Source: Gnetum montanum (Eukaryota; Streptophyta; Gnetopsida; Gnetales; Gnetaceae). From it: a stretch of 64,000 nucleotides of DNA. Under the pieces are notes generated by a model, which was not told where the DNA came from, made no database searches, and saw only the letters and a program-made list of their open reading frames with translations. A program made the position numbers and the translations under genes. The DNA is taken from the NCBI GenBank assembly GCA_015680685.1, contig MNCI01013908.1, positions 680,952 through 744,951 on the forward strand. Direction: 5' to 3'. How positions within the stretch are numbered: position 1 is the stretch's first letter; the number at the start of each line of letters is the position of its first letter. Shown here one piece after another: positions 46,233 through 57,580 of the stretch.

Positions 46233-46593
46233 TACCCCCATGACTGAATGAAAACTCAACCTCGAGTTCCTTACAATAATATTAGGTAGGTATGGAATTA
46301 TTGAGGGGAATGGACTTTAACTAATGTCCTAAGTCTAAATTAACTAGCGTCAGCATCTGTTCCCACTTACCATACACACCCTGAACTATGCAACTGTGGC
46401 TACCAAACACTAATCATTACTAGGATCACCACATGTAACGCACGTGCTCAAAGTGGTCGTACTGAGGCACCTAACTAGCCTAAGCGGTGCATGTGATATC
46501 GCATCTCATCATACCCCCATGACTGAATGAAAACTCATCCTCGAGCTCCTTATAATAATATCAGGTAGGTATGGAATTATTGAGGGGAATGGA
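46036..46593. repeat. Tandem duplication of 279 bp across the E4 3' LTR and polypurine tract
   Basis: 46036-46314 is repeated as 46315-46593. Landmarks TCATCATACCCCCATGAC at 46226 and 46505, and GTAGGTATGGAATTATTGAG, are offset by exactly 279. Both copies carry the LTR deletion, so the deletion is older than the duplication. The result is two polypurine tracts in tandem. Confidence 0.93.
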
Positions 46594-46759
46594 ACTAATG
46601 GGATGACATGTGAACGGATCATTATTACAAGACTTGACAAAACTGGTGTTCATGACAACAAGGGTGAACACTTTATTACAATGATAGCAAGCCTTTGTTG
46701 GCAGCTAAGAAAGAGAGAGAGAAAGAAGTGTTGCTGCGGCCAATGCCAAGATTGCGCCT

Positions 46760-46873
46760 TCATTGTCCATCCGTAAGCATGCCATTGATCTTGCTCCTTG
46801 CGTCTCTGCTTCTAGCATAGCTCCACTCTAAGTGTTTGCTCCAGATCCACTCCGTTGTTTGCATGGTCGCCAT
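46760..46873 (-). CDS. E4 mini ORF3 (37 aa)
   Basis: On the - strand a TGTGTGCAG block is followed by ATGGCGACCATG at 46873, at the same position as the ORF3 start of E1, E2, E3 and E5. The frame (MATMQTTEWIWSKHLEW...) ends after 37 codons at 46760. Only the start context resembles full ORF3; the basic N-terminus and Athila-type region are gone. It may be a vestige without function. Confidence 0.4.
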   Translation of the reverse strand: MATMQTTEWIWSKHLEWSYARSRDARSKINGMLTDGQ

Positions 46874-48540
46874 CTGCACACACAACACAATCTTATATTA
46901 GCAAGGGCAATTGAATCATCATGTAATTGATACCTTACTTCAATGTAAACTCATTGGCTAGGTTGTGTTATGGCTGATATGGATCTGGGAATATATTAAG
47001 GATGACTACCAAAGGTGTAGGGATTAGGAAGAAAATCAAAAAATTTTGGGGCTAGGAGAAAATCGAAAAAATCAGGCCCCATACCCCCATGACTAATCGT
47101 GAACCTCCGATAGCGTTAGAATGGAGAAAGAAGAGTAAGAAAGATAGATAAAAAGGGACAACTATGGCATCGATGAAATGGATGTCAAGATGGAAATGAA
47201 AAAAATAAACTTAATTGCAAAAATGTTAAGGAAAAGAATTTAACTAAGGCTCCAAATAGGAATGTTAGTGGGTCCTCCCCAAAGCAGGCTCATGCCCTTA
47301 ATGCCCTGACAAACCCACATTCAAAGAGTCCGTAGGCCCTAGGAATGTCATTTGGAACAAGAGTTAAAGTCTTAACCATAAGAATTTACCAAAAGGAAAA
47401 CAATGCATCAACGAAAATATATATACTAATGATACAACCGGCAATGAGGTGAACAATGGGGAGAAGGATGGAGAGAAGAGAAATGGAATGGAATCCCAAG
47501 AACAAGGTGGTGTACAGCCCCTTGTGTGTTTGATGATTAATGTGACTTGGTAAATCTCATTCCAACTCCAGCCTCAACCCAACCATATCCAGTGACTTCG
47601 TGTCAACGCATTCAGTTAAACCATCCACTTGGGCAACAAGAATGCATGCTCCAAGAGCTACCATCATTCTGATGAAACAAAGGAGAGAATGGGAAGCGAG
47701 AAGGGCCTTAGTTAGAGGGAAAACTTTTGGGTTCCATAACCAGTGCTTGTAGCCCAAGTTTATTCGTCTAAGGGGTGTGCTTTGAATTCTCACTTCTTCT
47801 TTCTCTTTTTTTTTGGGTTTTTTGTTTTTATGCGTGAGAACCACACCATGTAAAGACTTCTTATTTTTATTGTCTCAGCTTCTGATAATTGGGTAACATC
47901 GGAACGGCAAAAAACTCAAGAGGAAACATTCAACCACCCAAGAGAATGACCAACACAAAAGCATCAAGTTTCTTTGAAGTCACACCCTTTTCAATCCATG
48001 AGTCCTTCCTTAGTTTGAGAAATCCCCAGTCACCAATTTGTTAAAGTTCTTATTAGAAATGGACTATACATTCCCAAGTCGAGAGAGACCATAGAAACTG
48101 GTGGATGGATAGATGAAGTGAACTCATTGTCTGCCATATCAAAAGAAACATACCTTAGTATCAACATTGTGACTGAAAGGTAAAAACCAATCATTAGCAA
48201 TTAATATGAAAACATTTCATACCATCATGAAGAACGCTTATTATGGGACAAACTTACAGGGTGGATCACACACACATACACACACACACACAAATTGAAA
48301 AAGTATAACGATGATGTAAAACAAAAATTAGAAAAGTTAAAGAAATTTGTAAAACAAAAAGTAGAAAAGTTAAAGAAATTTGTAAAACAAAAATGTGTAA
48401 AACAAAAACTTAAAAGAATTGAGGGCCCCATATGATTAGCATAGGTGGCTATCTCCCCCATGACTGAGTTGTAAGGGAGAGATCCGAAATAATGAACGCC
48501 TATTTGAATTTCTAAGAAGTGCCCAAGTTCTCCCAATTGA
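46874..48540 (-). other. E4 spacer
   Basis: Non-coding. It holds polypurine-like motifs at 47083-47094 and 48454-48466, a (CA)n microsatellite at 48267-48292, and blocks shared with the E2 spacer. No TATA-bearing internal promoter segment was found. Frames at 47557-47844 and 48225-48536 are chance. The junction where the polymerase genes were lost lies at about 48500-48600. Confidence 0.7.
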
Positions 48541-48599
48541 TGATCTTAGATTAAGGGGTGGAAGTTGGCAATGCTCATGTTCCAATGTATATATGCTTT

Positions 48600-49230
48600 C
48601 TTTATGGGGATGGATTTCCTTAGTTCATTCCATGCACATGTTTCTGCTCCTTCTAGCTATCAACCACGGGGTGTCTACTACTAGTTGTGTGGTTGCTACA
48701 TACAGGCATCTTTGTTTCAATGTTTCTTGGGCACACCTATTACATGGAGGCATTTCCTCCATGTCATCACCCGATGAATCACTGTATGTGATGCATGGAA
48801 CTTTCCTCTTCTCGATCTTTCCACATATGTTTATCTTAGAGATTTCCAAAGAAAGATCGCAGATCCTAAGGCATACGTCTACTATGCTTAGCCATGCCCT
48901 TCCCATAATAATCGGGAAGTCCCCTTCGTTGTTGTTCACTTCAATCACTAGAAAATCAGCTGGATAAGACCAATCACACACAGTGGTAATGATGTCCTCC
49001 ACCAATCCCAAGGGAATGGTGATTGACTAGTCTGCTAGCTCTAGTTGAATGTTGCTCTTCTTAAGTTGGGGCAGGTTCTGTGATACATCTCTCATGAAAT
49101 TAAGTTGAATCCAAAACCTAAGTCAAGAAGAGCCCTATGTGGTTCATTTTCAGTGATCTAAAAATAAATTAAGGGACTCCCAGGGTCAATTAGCTTTCTG
49201 GGAAGGTGGCCCACATTGATCCAATCAGTT
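48600..49230 (-). pseudogene. E4 protease remnant
   Basis: ALLDLGFGFNL (about 49140-49100) is the active-site block with Ser changed to Leu. It is followed by the open piece 49011-48625 with GLVEDIITTV, YPADFLVIEV, DFPIIMGRAWLSIVDV and RICDLSLEIS. It is homologous to the E2 protease. Immediately after it the RT is missing and the post-integrase spacer begins. Confidence 0.82.
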
Positions 49231-49429
49231 ACGGTATGCGTTAACATAACCGTATGCGTTACGCTCTATTGGACTGAAGGGTTCTCCGAAGTGTTAGATG
49301 GTGATGGAGGAGTGTATATGGCCTCAACCACTTATTATTGCGAGAGTTTGTCTGGGCTTTTGGTTCTAAAGTAAGGTCTTCTCTTTTTACAGTTTTCAAA
49401 ACCAACAGCAGGTTAGATATTTACAGCTC

Positions 49430-51764
49430 TCGCAACGTGATGTTGCTATGGTTGAGGAGGAAGTTCCCCTTGTATTGTTGGAGCAGGAGGTGTTATGGGA
49501 ACTACCTGTGGTGGAAGAGGTGCAGATGGATTAGGAGGATGAAACGAGTGTGAGATGTCTCCCAGAGGAGAAGGAGTCCTTCTGAAGTACTCCTGAATTT
49601 GGTAGTGACGGTTGGGGGTTGCGTGACCCATAGAGTCACTTGGAGAAATCAGCTGCTGCACATAATAACCATAAGGATCGGGCTACCGGTAAGGGTACTA
49701 TTGTGTTGGCGGTGGCATCCCCCATGACTGTGGGTATTGCCACTGTTGATGCTGTCCAATGGGCTGTGGTGGAGTTCCACTTGGATAATATGTCAAGGGT
49801 TGGTGGAACTGCCTTGGGTTACCTTGTGGATAAGGTAACCTGCGGGGTGTTTGCCATTGGTTGAGTCTTGGATTAAGCACATACACCCCAAACTCCTGTA
49901 TATGTGAGATGATGGGGAAACATCCCTTAGGATGGTCATAATGGCATATCACACATCCACCGTCATCGTCTGAATCCGAATCCACAACCACATCAGAGTT
50001 AGTGATTATTCCCTTACCCTTGTTATGTGCAGGGCCTAAATCTCTCCACTTTTTCTTACCTTTGTCACTACTTTGTTCTACCTTAGACTCTTCTACAATT
50101 TTCAATATTATTTCAATTCTTGAGTCTAAGGAATCCCACATTTTGTCTACTTTGGCCGATACCTCGATTGTTAACTTTTGGATCGGCAAAGTTTTCCGGT
50201 TCATCAACTCTTCTATTATTGACTCATCCTCCTCATCACAAAATTTCTCTCCCTTCTTTCGAAGGGAGGGATCATGGTTGTACTCTTCCGTACTTTCCCT
50301 TTTGTGTAGCTTACCCTCTTCTTTTGCTACTTGCTCCAAAAAGCAATGTACTTCATGGGCTCTAAGCTGTGAGAGTCTCCCCTAGGCATAAGTCCCAATG
50401 GTTCTTCTAGTTTCATTCCTTAGCCCATCCACGATGTGGCGAAGTTGATCCCGTTGAGCATACCCATGGCCCGGGCAATGATGTAACAAAGTGTAATAGC
50501 AGGCCATGGCAACATCCAAGGGTTCATGTGTACCTTGCTTCCACCCTTGGATCTGCTTACATAAATTGGACACTCTGGAGGACGTTTGATACTTTTTGTT
50601 GAATAGTTCTAGCATCGTACTCCACCTCCTGTTGGTTTCCGGTTCTAAGTACCGGTACCAGCTCTCTGTTTCTTTATTGAGTATCCTTGGGAACAACTTA
50701 AGTTTTTGCCACTTATTTTCTATATTCTGCAAGGCACAGGCATCGTGGAATGCCCGTAAATGATGTTGTGGATCAGCATTGTATCCCCCTTCAAATTGTG
50801 GGATGTTATTCATGTCTAATCGTTTGATCCGGCTATCCTTTAAATGCCTTAGGGGAATCCTAACTGCCTCCGTAATGTCAAGCATACTTCAGGTTGCGAG
50901 TATGGGCTTGTCATGATCATCTCTTTCATGATGCCTATGATGTCTGTGTTGTTCCCTACTCTCCCTATGTCCTTGCCTTTTTCCTCTCCCTCGACTTTCT
51001 CGTCGAGGTCTTTCATCCTTCTTACCTTTATCCTCACCTTTATGTTCATGGTGGTTGTGCCCAGATGTGGAAGGAGAGGATGAGTGATGTGAAGAAGGGG
51101 AAGAAGAAGGGGAACCACTTCCATGACGATGTTCCTTACCTTCTCTTCAGCTGCTATGGCCCCAATCGTGGTGACGATCTAAGTGCCCATCCTTAGCATA
51201 AGTGGTTGTTCCCTATGTGAACAACTGGTGTTCACGGGCATCAAAACCAGGGATATGTATCGTTGATCGTAGGTTCTGATACCCAACCTCCCCATCATCG
51301 TTAGGAGGGGGAACATCCTTTGCTAAAAAACCCGTGATAAAGGGTTCCTCGTCTCCTATTTCACTAAGGACATGCGGGGCCTTGCCCTTCGACAATGTAT
51401 GTTGGCTCTCCTGCCTTAAGTCTCTCATACGTTGGGCATCTGTGGGATAATAATCCCTCATGTCAAAATCCTCCTCAACGTATTCAGCATATAGCTCGGT
51501 CATGCCTATCTATGCCAAGGCATGGAAAAACATGTGAGAGATTGATCGATCTGGGGGTAACACAATGTTACCTTGCAAGTCTCTCCACTGCAGTTGTTCG
51601 TCCTGATGGAGAACAAAAGTAAAATTAGGAATATACTCATTGGGATGAGTATATGTCATCTTATATTGTTTAGGACTTGGCTGATTTTGGTTATGTGTTT
51701 TATCTTTCCGACTGTCTCATGTGTGGTCCTTAGGTGGTGAGTTGCTCTTATGAGAAGAAGGCAT
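49430..51764 (-). pseudogene. E4 gag (single frame with a few stops)
   Basis: From ATG 51764 (MPSSHKSNSPPKDHT) one frame can be followed to about 49430, interrupted only by about eight nonsense codons, mostly TAG or TGA. Order: acidic part (YVEEDFDMRDYYPTDAQRMR); Ser/His/Arg-rich linker (GSGSPSSSPSSHHSSSPS); gag domain 50885-50382 (MLDITEAVRIPLRHL, FEGGYNADPQHHLRAFHDAC, ESWYRYLEPETNRRW, LDVAMACYYTLLHHCPGHGY); an acidic hinge (VVVDSDSDDDGG); the knuckle C-V-I-C-H-Y-D-H-P-K-G-C at about 49955-49918; and a Pro/Gln-rich C-terminus. It is the best gag of the window and defines the family protein, roughly 770 residues. Confidence 0.88.
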
Positions 51765-51885
51765 TTTTATCGGTGTGCTAAATTCACTGTTATATAATTT
51801 TTATTTGATTAACCCAAAGGTTCGTTAAGGCTCACAACGATGTGAGTGATATCCCTTATGTTCTATTCGATGCACAAACACTTAG

Positions 51886-51903
51886 TCCCCGGCAACGGAA
51901 CCA
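51886..51903 (-). other. E4 primer-binding site (tRNA-Asp)
   Basis: On the - strand TGGTTCCGTTGCCGGGGA starts one base after the LTR. It matches the complement of the plant tRNA-Asp 3' end except for TT in place of CG/GC at positions 4-5. It is the best-preserved primer site here. Confidence 0.88.
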
Positions 51904-51904
51904 A

Positions 51905-52858
51905 TGATGAGTGGCGAGGTATCCCTACACTCAACCATATGAAACAAGTGTAGCACGCGCGATCCGGTCAAACTTCGCAGACTAAATGCCTAAACGCCCC
52001 ATGGAACACTTGGGGTTAATCATTCATTGTCTTCCTAAACTTACTTGTTTTTGTCATGGTGTATGGTTAAGTAAGTTTGAGGTATATGATTTTTTTGGTC
52101 TTTTATGATTTTATGTCTTCTATACTAAGAGCGAAGGGTTGAGAAACTAGCTAACTCTAACTAATGTCCTAAGTCTAAATTAACTAGCGTCAACATCCGT
52201 TCCCACTTACCGTACACACCCTGAACTATGCAACTATGGCTACCAAATGCTAATCATTACTAGGATCACCACATGTAATGCACGTGCTTGAAGTGGTCAT
52301 ACTGAGGCACCTAACTAGCCTAAGCGTGATGAGTAGATGATTCCTTGACTAGCTGTACACATCTGTAGATGCTCGTAATCAAGTTGTACTCATCCCACAT
52401 TCTAGGAGACAAGGGTGAGAGAATCTAATCGTGATGAGTAGCTGATTCCTTGGTTAGCCGTACACATTTGTCAATGCTCGTAACCAAGTCGTACTCATGC
52501 TGCGCTAATGCATGTAATAAATAATAGGTAGGAAATAATAAATAATAAACCTATTCCATGCACTGCAAGGTTTATCCACAAAGCTTGTCTTTATTGCCGT
52601 ACACAACTTGCGTTTAGGTACAAGGCTACTCGAATAAAGATTCGTTCACTTGGGAACTCCTACTACGGGCACATGGAAAATATATTATCTCTGGAGTGAC
52701 TAAATTGCCAGAGCTTTGCTACTTCTAGCCTAGGATGAGAAATGAGGGGAGTGTCGCCTCTTATTTATAGATTTGGCAACGGACTGCGATATCGCAGGGG
52801 ATGACGCGATATCGCGACAGCAGCAATATCGCGGTGCATGCGATATCGCGTTTTATCA
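51905..52858 (-). repeat. E4 5' LTR (954 bp)
   Basis: In + coordinates TGATGAGTGG (51905) to TTTTATCA (52858). TATA motif CTATAAATAAG on the - strand at about 52760-52770. U3 (52780-52850) holds four palindromic GCGATATCGC-type words. An internal direct repeat of about 69 bp (52325-52393 and 52430-52499) contains CGTGATGAGTAG and GCTCGTAA. An AATAAAGAC block lies near 52585. Confidence 0.93.
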
Positions 52859-53669
52859 GCTGCATATACGGGGCCCCTTATACACAACCGCATCAACGTG
52901 GCCCCATTTATGCAGCCGCCTATCCTAGCCTATAAATAAGAGGTCCTTCCGCCTCATTTAGGCACCTTTCTAGTTAGTTGTAGTGAAGCCCTTGCATTTT
53001 GTTTCCGTAGAAGTTAGATTATTTTCCCAGTGCATGCCTGCAGTGTGATGCTTGTAATTGTACGGCACCTTTATTTGAGTGTGACGTATTTGGATGCACA
53101 CATGACTGAAAATAAAGATCGAGATTACTTCATCATTGTATCATTCACTTAGATTTAATTGTTTAATTGTTATTGTTATTTATTGTTTTCTTAGTTAATA
53201 TTTCTTTATCATCATTTACTATTCCTATAGTTAAATGCGAAATGAGTACGACTTAATCACGAGCATTTAAGTGTGACTACTTGGTAACCCAACAGCGTAC
53301 CTAGGATCTACGCTTGGTAACCCCAGTAGTAGTCATGCACGAGGTCCAAGATGTGTACGGATGATTAATGAATAGATGCTCATCGTACTTAGGCTAGCTT
53401 AGACTCATTTCCTATTACTCATTAGTTTAATCAAGATTATTTTCCATTGTCTCTAAGAGTAGCACTAATTTAGGATCACATCATACACCTCACTATAGAC
53501 TAAACCATACGTGACAAAGAAAATACTAGTCCAGGTGGGAAGACAGTGAACTGCGATCAATGTGTAACTATCTAGATACCACAACTAGCCTATCCACAAA
53601 GTTCGACCAGATCATGCATGAATGTTCGTATTCGTATGGTTGAGTGTGGAGGTACCTCGTCACTCAGCA
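52859..53669 (+). repeat. E3 5' LTR, remainder
   Basis: Continues from 45794. GCATATACGGGGCC leads to TATA motif TATAAATAAG at 52931-52940, AATAAAGATC near 53107, and the end CACTCAGCA at 53669 (CTCATCA in relatives). It aligns with 57790-58628 with few differences. Confidence 0.93.
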
Positions 53670-53670
53670 T

Positions 53671-53688
53671 TGGTGCCATTTTCGAGGA
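53671..53688 (+). other. E3 primer-binding site (decayed, tRNA-Asp type)
   Basis: TGGTGCCATTTTCGAGGA one base after the LTR. It differs from the tRNA-Asp complement by C/G-to-T/A changes. Confidence 0.78.
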
Positions 53689-53799
53689 TGGTGCTAGTTA
53701 TCTAGATTAGTTATATCATACAAGGTCGCTGTATAGAAATTAATGATATATCTTTTAGAAAGAAATAATTATTAAAAAATCACACACAAATTTACAACC

Positions 53800-55796
53800 A
53801 TGTCTCTCTCACAAGACTATGACAATGCAACAAGTAGTAGGGAAATTCATTGGAGAACCAACGAATATTATAACAATGAAGATTGGAGTATACAACCTGA
53901 AGTGGGGGTTTCTTATAACCATAAACAAAGACAACATCGTCCCAATGCATGAAAGCATAACTTACCTAATGACGATGAACCCCTACTGGCCACTACAAGC
54001 TTAATGGAAATACAAGAGGCTGTTCGAATAGCCCGCAGGCATCGTAAGGAAACTTGTCTCCCCGTGCTTGATTTAAACAACTTTCCCATGTTTTTAGGAG
54101 GCTATGATTTAGATCCACAACAATATTTACAAGCCTTCTACGATGCCTATACATGGAACAATATTGATAATGGGCAGCAAAAACTTAAGCTCTTTTCTCT
54201 GACACTCGTGGGCCAAGCAAAAGTATGGTATAGGTTGTTAAGACGAAAATCAATTTGACGTTGGCCGACAATGGTAGAAATTTTTAACGAAAGATATCCA
54301 ACCTATGTGAGAGTGTCAGCCTTGAGGAGACAAATCCAAGAATGGAAACAAGCACAACATGAACCCTTGGACATGGCCTTAGAAAGATATTATGCACTGT
54401 TAAACAACTACCCAGGCCATGGGTTCTTCGAGGAGAGGCTAATGTACCATATCATAGATGGGCTTCATAATGAAACAAGGGAGACCCTAGGGATGTATGC
54501 CCAAGGTCAACTATATGAGCTACAAACCCATCAACTCCAAGAGCTTATTAAGCGGATAGCAAAAGAAGAAGGAGAAATAACCAAATGGGAGAATGTTGAA
54601 GGTTTTCAATAGGACCAAAATCTAACTTAACAAGGGTCCATGACCATGAAGAGGAGAAATCAACTCACTTCAAGAAGGTGGAATCATCTTTGCCAATCCT
54701 ACAATCACTAGATGAAATTGAGGCAAAGATCAATAAGATGATGGACTAGGTACATGAAAGATGTGGAGAATATGCCAACATTAGTAGAGGAAAAACTATG
54801 CCAAATCGAGAAATAGAATAGGACACCACGCGACAATCGAAACAAAGGGTAGATGAGAATAGAGATAAGAACTCAACTACCAATCATACGTATCAATGTA
54901 ACGTCTATCTGTACGATCACCCCAAGGGCCAATGTCCAGTTTTGTCACATTTACATGAGCATTGGGGAGGAATGTTACATCCAGAGTTCGTACAAACATA
55001 TTGTGTCCAACCACAGTGGAAAATACCTCAGTCGTGGGGGAGGCCACCACCAGTTGGACCATACCCTTCGTATGTCCCAGTGCCAAATGCTTATTATGTT
55101 CAACACCTTATTTCTCCAAAAAGATCAACATCCTCTATCTCATGTCATCATTATCATTCTCCCAAGTACTATCCACCCATGTCCTCTCCAACAAGATCAC
55201 CACCTCATGTACCTTACACTTCTCCCCAACCTCAATATTCTTATGCTTCACCCCCTTCTACATCACCGCCAGCTATGCCAGAAGATTTTGCACCACAGCA
55301 CCAACCTACAAACGTTACTTGTGCTGCTACTGTCAATAGTAGTGGAGGTCATTCACAACGTCGAAGGCGTCCCTTCTTTAGACGTGACCGTCAAAAGGGA
55401 CATCATAATTTAGAAACCACTGCATCCACCAACTCAGCAAAAATCCAACACTATGGTGCATCTTCCTCTTCGAACTCGATGCCTCATGTAACTCTATCTA
55501 GGCCACCAATCAACACTCCAACCACCATGGGGCTCAATGAATATTACCACATGGGGAGACATGTTGATCCTTGCATACCATCTTATAGTCGCAAGTACCA
55601 TAGTGGGTCAACTCCTTATAAATTAACCACATCTTATAACATGCCCCACTATGTCAACCCTACTCAAGTGTGTGAACCCCAATGGGTTAAGTATGATCGG
55701 GTCCCAATACTTCCAACATGCAAGGATCCCAAATTTCCATTTATTAATTCTAGCCATGCTCAACTGTTTAGTTATGGGGGGCACCCTCCATTCTAA
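53800..55796 (+). pseudogene. E3 gag (one frameshift, few stops; 284-codon open 3' part)
   Basis: ATG 53800 (MSLSQDYDNATSSREIHWRT). The gag domain begins at 54004 (MEIQEAVRIARRHRK, FLGGYDLDPQQYLQAFYDAY, AKVWYRLLRR, MVEIFNERYPTYVRVSALRR, PLDMALERYYALLNNYPGHG, ETLGMYAQGQL). There are stops near 53968, 54256 and 54610 and an indel at about 54600. After it a single frame runs to the natural stop at 55796, with stops only near 54748 and 54820. The knuckle is C-N-V-Y-L-Y-D-H-P-K-G-Q-C-P (second Cys lost), then a long Pro/Ser/Tyr-rich tail (YTSPQPQYSYASPP) with an Arg-rich RRRRPFFRRDRQK and a C-terminal FINSSHAQLFSYGGHPPF. It lacks any protease. Gag would package the RNA of this non-autonomous element. 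Confidence 0.87.
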
Positions 55797-57143
55797 CAAC
55801 ACAGAATTAATAAATGTTTTGTTGTTTCTTTAATTTTTCAACTTTTTGTTTTCCAGTTTTTCACCTTTTAATTTATTATTTTATGTGTTTGTCTTTTTAT
55901 CTTTTTGTAAGTAATCTCATCTACGAATAAAACACTCATGTGGATCGTTGGTTGAGGTGTGTTCTATGTTATCGAGTCTCGACGATCAATTATTTGGACA
56001 GTGAGCCCATTGCACCCACTCATCCATTCTACAAATAAGAGGTTCTATTTGAGGGTACAGTGATATTCTTGACATTCTTGAAACTTAAAATTAATTTTGT
56101 GTTCATTGTGCCCAGAGTGAAAAATGATGGACCAAGAGGAAATGATTAGGGTGTGACATCAAGGGAACTTGCGGATTCTCTTTGGTGACGTCTGTGGGAG
56201 TTATCATGCAACGTGGTTGTACTAAGATCCTTGTAGATCTAATAAAAAATGAGAGTAAGAGTAATCAAAAGGGCACTCAAAAATCAAATACTATTCTAGG
56301 AGGTCCCACTGGAAAGACATGCACCCATGCCTAAAGGTTGGCGATTTCTCTGGATTCAGTGAAGTGAAAAAAAAAAGAAAGAAAGAGAAAAAGCGATAGA
56401 AAAAGGAAGTGCCACAAAACAAAAATCACTCCTCCCTTGAACAAAATGCCAAGTGATCGTACGCCTTGTTGTTATGGTACTCTCGTATTTGTTCATCATG
56501 GGATGAAAAAATGCAATCTCACTGATTAGAGGAATGGACTTGGTCCTGATCTTGGAACAACAGGTTAATGACATGTTAATCATGTTTTACATGTAGGATT
56601 CATTATGCTCTAAGTCAGTACCTCACGTTCCAATCTCTGCAATCCTTTCTCCAATTCATTCCATCTTACTGTTCATGTATTTGTGACTCATGTCTTGTAT
56701 AGCATTGAACTCCTACCTCATCATCAATGGTATCTACATGTGTGTGTTTTGTTGCATTGGTCTAGATTACATTTAACCCTTCTAGTGCCTACGGACATTT
56801 TAAGGTATGGTTATGCAAGGGCATTATAGGTTGGAACCTGCTTTGGGGAGGACCCACTTGCATGACTTTTGTTATTTGTATTTGTTGCATGCCACCACAT
56901 CATCTTATACCCTCCAAGTATTTCATTGTCAAACTTATTCTTTCCTTTGTCATTATTTTTTCCAACGTTCCTCAAAACTAGGTTTGACATTAAACTTTTA
57001 GGGCAACTTCCTTGAAAAATATCTAACTCTAAAATCATACTAGGTAAGGAATTCAACATTTATTAAACACAATGAGTAAGGTATGAAATCATTGAACTAT
57101 TTTCAAATAACCTTACTAAAAATTGATCTTTGTGTGATTATAG
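55797..57143 (+). other. E3 spacer
   Basis: Begins immediately after gag in the T-rich tract that follows integrase in E1 and E5, so the deletion removed everything from protease through integrase. The polypurine-like GTTATGGGGGGCACC (55770-55783) sits at the junction. The remainder aligns with the E5 spacer ('gacatgcacccatgcc', 'ggttatgcaagggc'). The internal promoter segment is missing. Confidence 0.75.
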
Positions 57144-57580
57144 ATGGCCCTAAAAGGCGACAACAAGGAAGACCTTCTCAAGGTGCAACCAAATGACCTG
57201 GGGGAGGCAGAGGCCAAGGACCTCATGCAGAACATGTAGAGTAGAAGGCAATCATTCAGCATCCATCATAAAACTCATGTTACTACATAATCTATCCAAG
57301 CAAAGGGAGGAGAGGCTAAGGCCCAAGCCTATGAAGAGGAACAATGACTATTTGCGGCATGGCATGTCAAGGCCAATCAAGTGTTCCCGCAACTACCATG
57401 TCCATGAAAAGTGCCGACTCCATCAAACATTGGAACATCAGCATGGATAGCTCATAATCCTCAAATAGAAGAGGAGAAACATCAGTTCTTCTTCAATGGT
57501 ATCAATCTCAGAAGCCTGATGCATAGGACAAAGGAAAGGCACCCATGGAGGAGCCACCACTACCGGGAACCCCATGTGTT
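57144..57580 (+). pseudogene. E3 ORF3 remnant
   Basis: ATG 57144 follows GTGTGATTATAG. The start is a basic, Gly-rich N-terminus like that of other ORF3 copies, and it ends with the C-terminal region (an EEPPLPGTP-like tail near 57550). The Athila-type region and most of the coiled coil are deleted, leaving about 145 codons with stops and frame changes. It is evidence that E3 derived from a full element by internal loss. Confidence 0.6.

Larger units (their letters stand above)
45795..52858 (-). mobile_element. E4, pol-deleted element on the - strand inside the E3 LTR
   Basis: About 7.1 kb. The 5' LTR is 51905-52858 and the 3' LTR 45795-46232, the latter shortened. The element carries a near-perfect primer site, a gag frame with few stops, a protease remnant, a spacer, a 37-codon mini ORF3 and a polypurine tract; RT, RNase H and integrase are missing. 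The E3 target reads CAGCTG, and CAGCTG spans both junctions; because it is palindromic and overlaps the LTR ends TG..CA, the exact 5-bp duplication is ambiguous. It is probably the youngest insertion in the nest. Confidence 0.92.

Noticed and set aside
48225-48536. 103-codon frame with repeated CFTNFFNFS
   Set aside because: Artefact of short A/T-rich tandem repeats and a CA microsatellite in the E4 spacer.
50002-50385. + strand frames of 127 and 81 codons
   Set aside because: Antisense of the E4 gag frame.
54853-55413. + strand 186- and 125-codon frames inside E3
   Set aside because: Alternative frames of the E3 gag tail; the 54942-55796 frame is the one homologous to gag.
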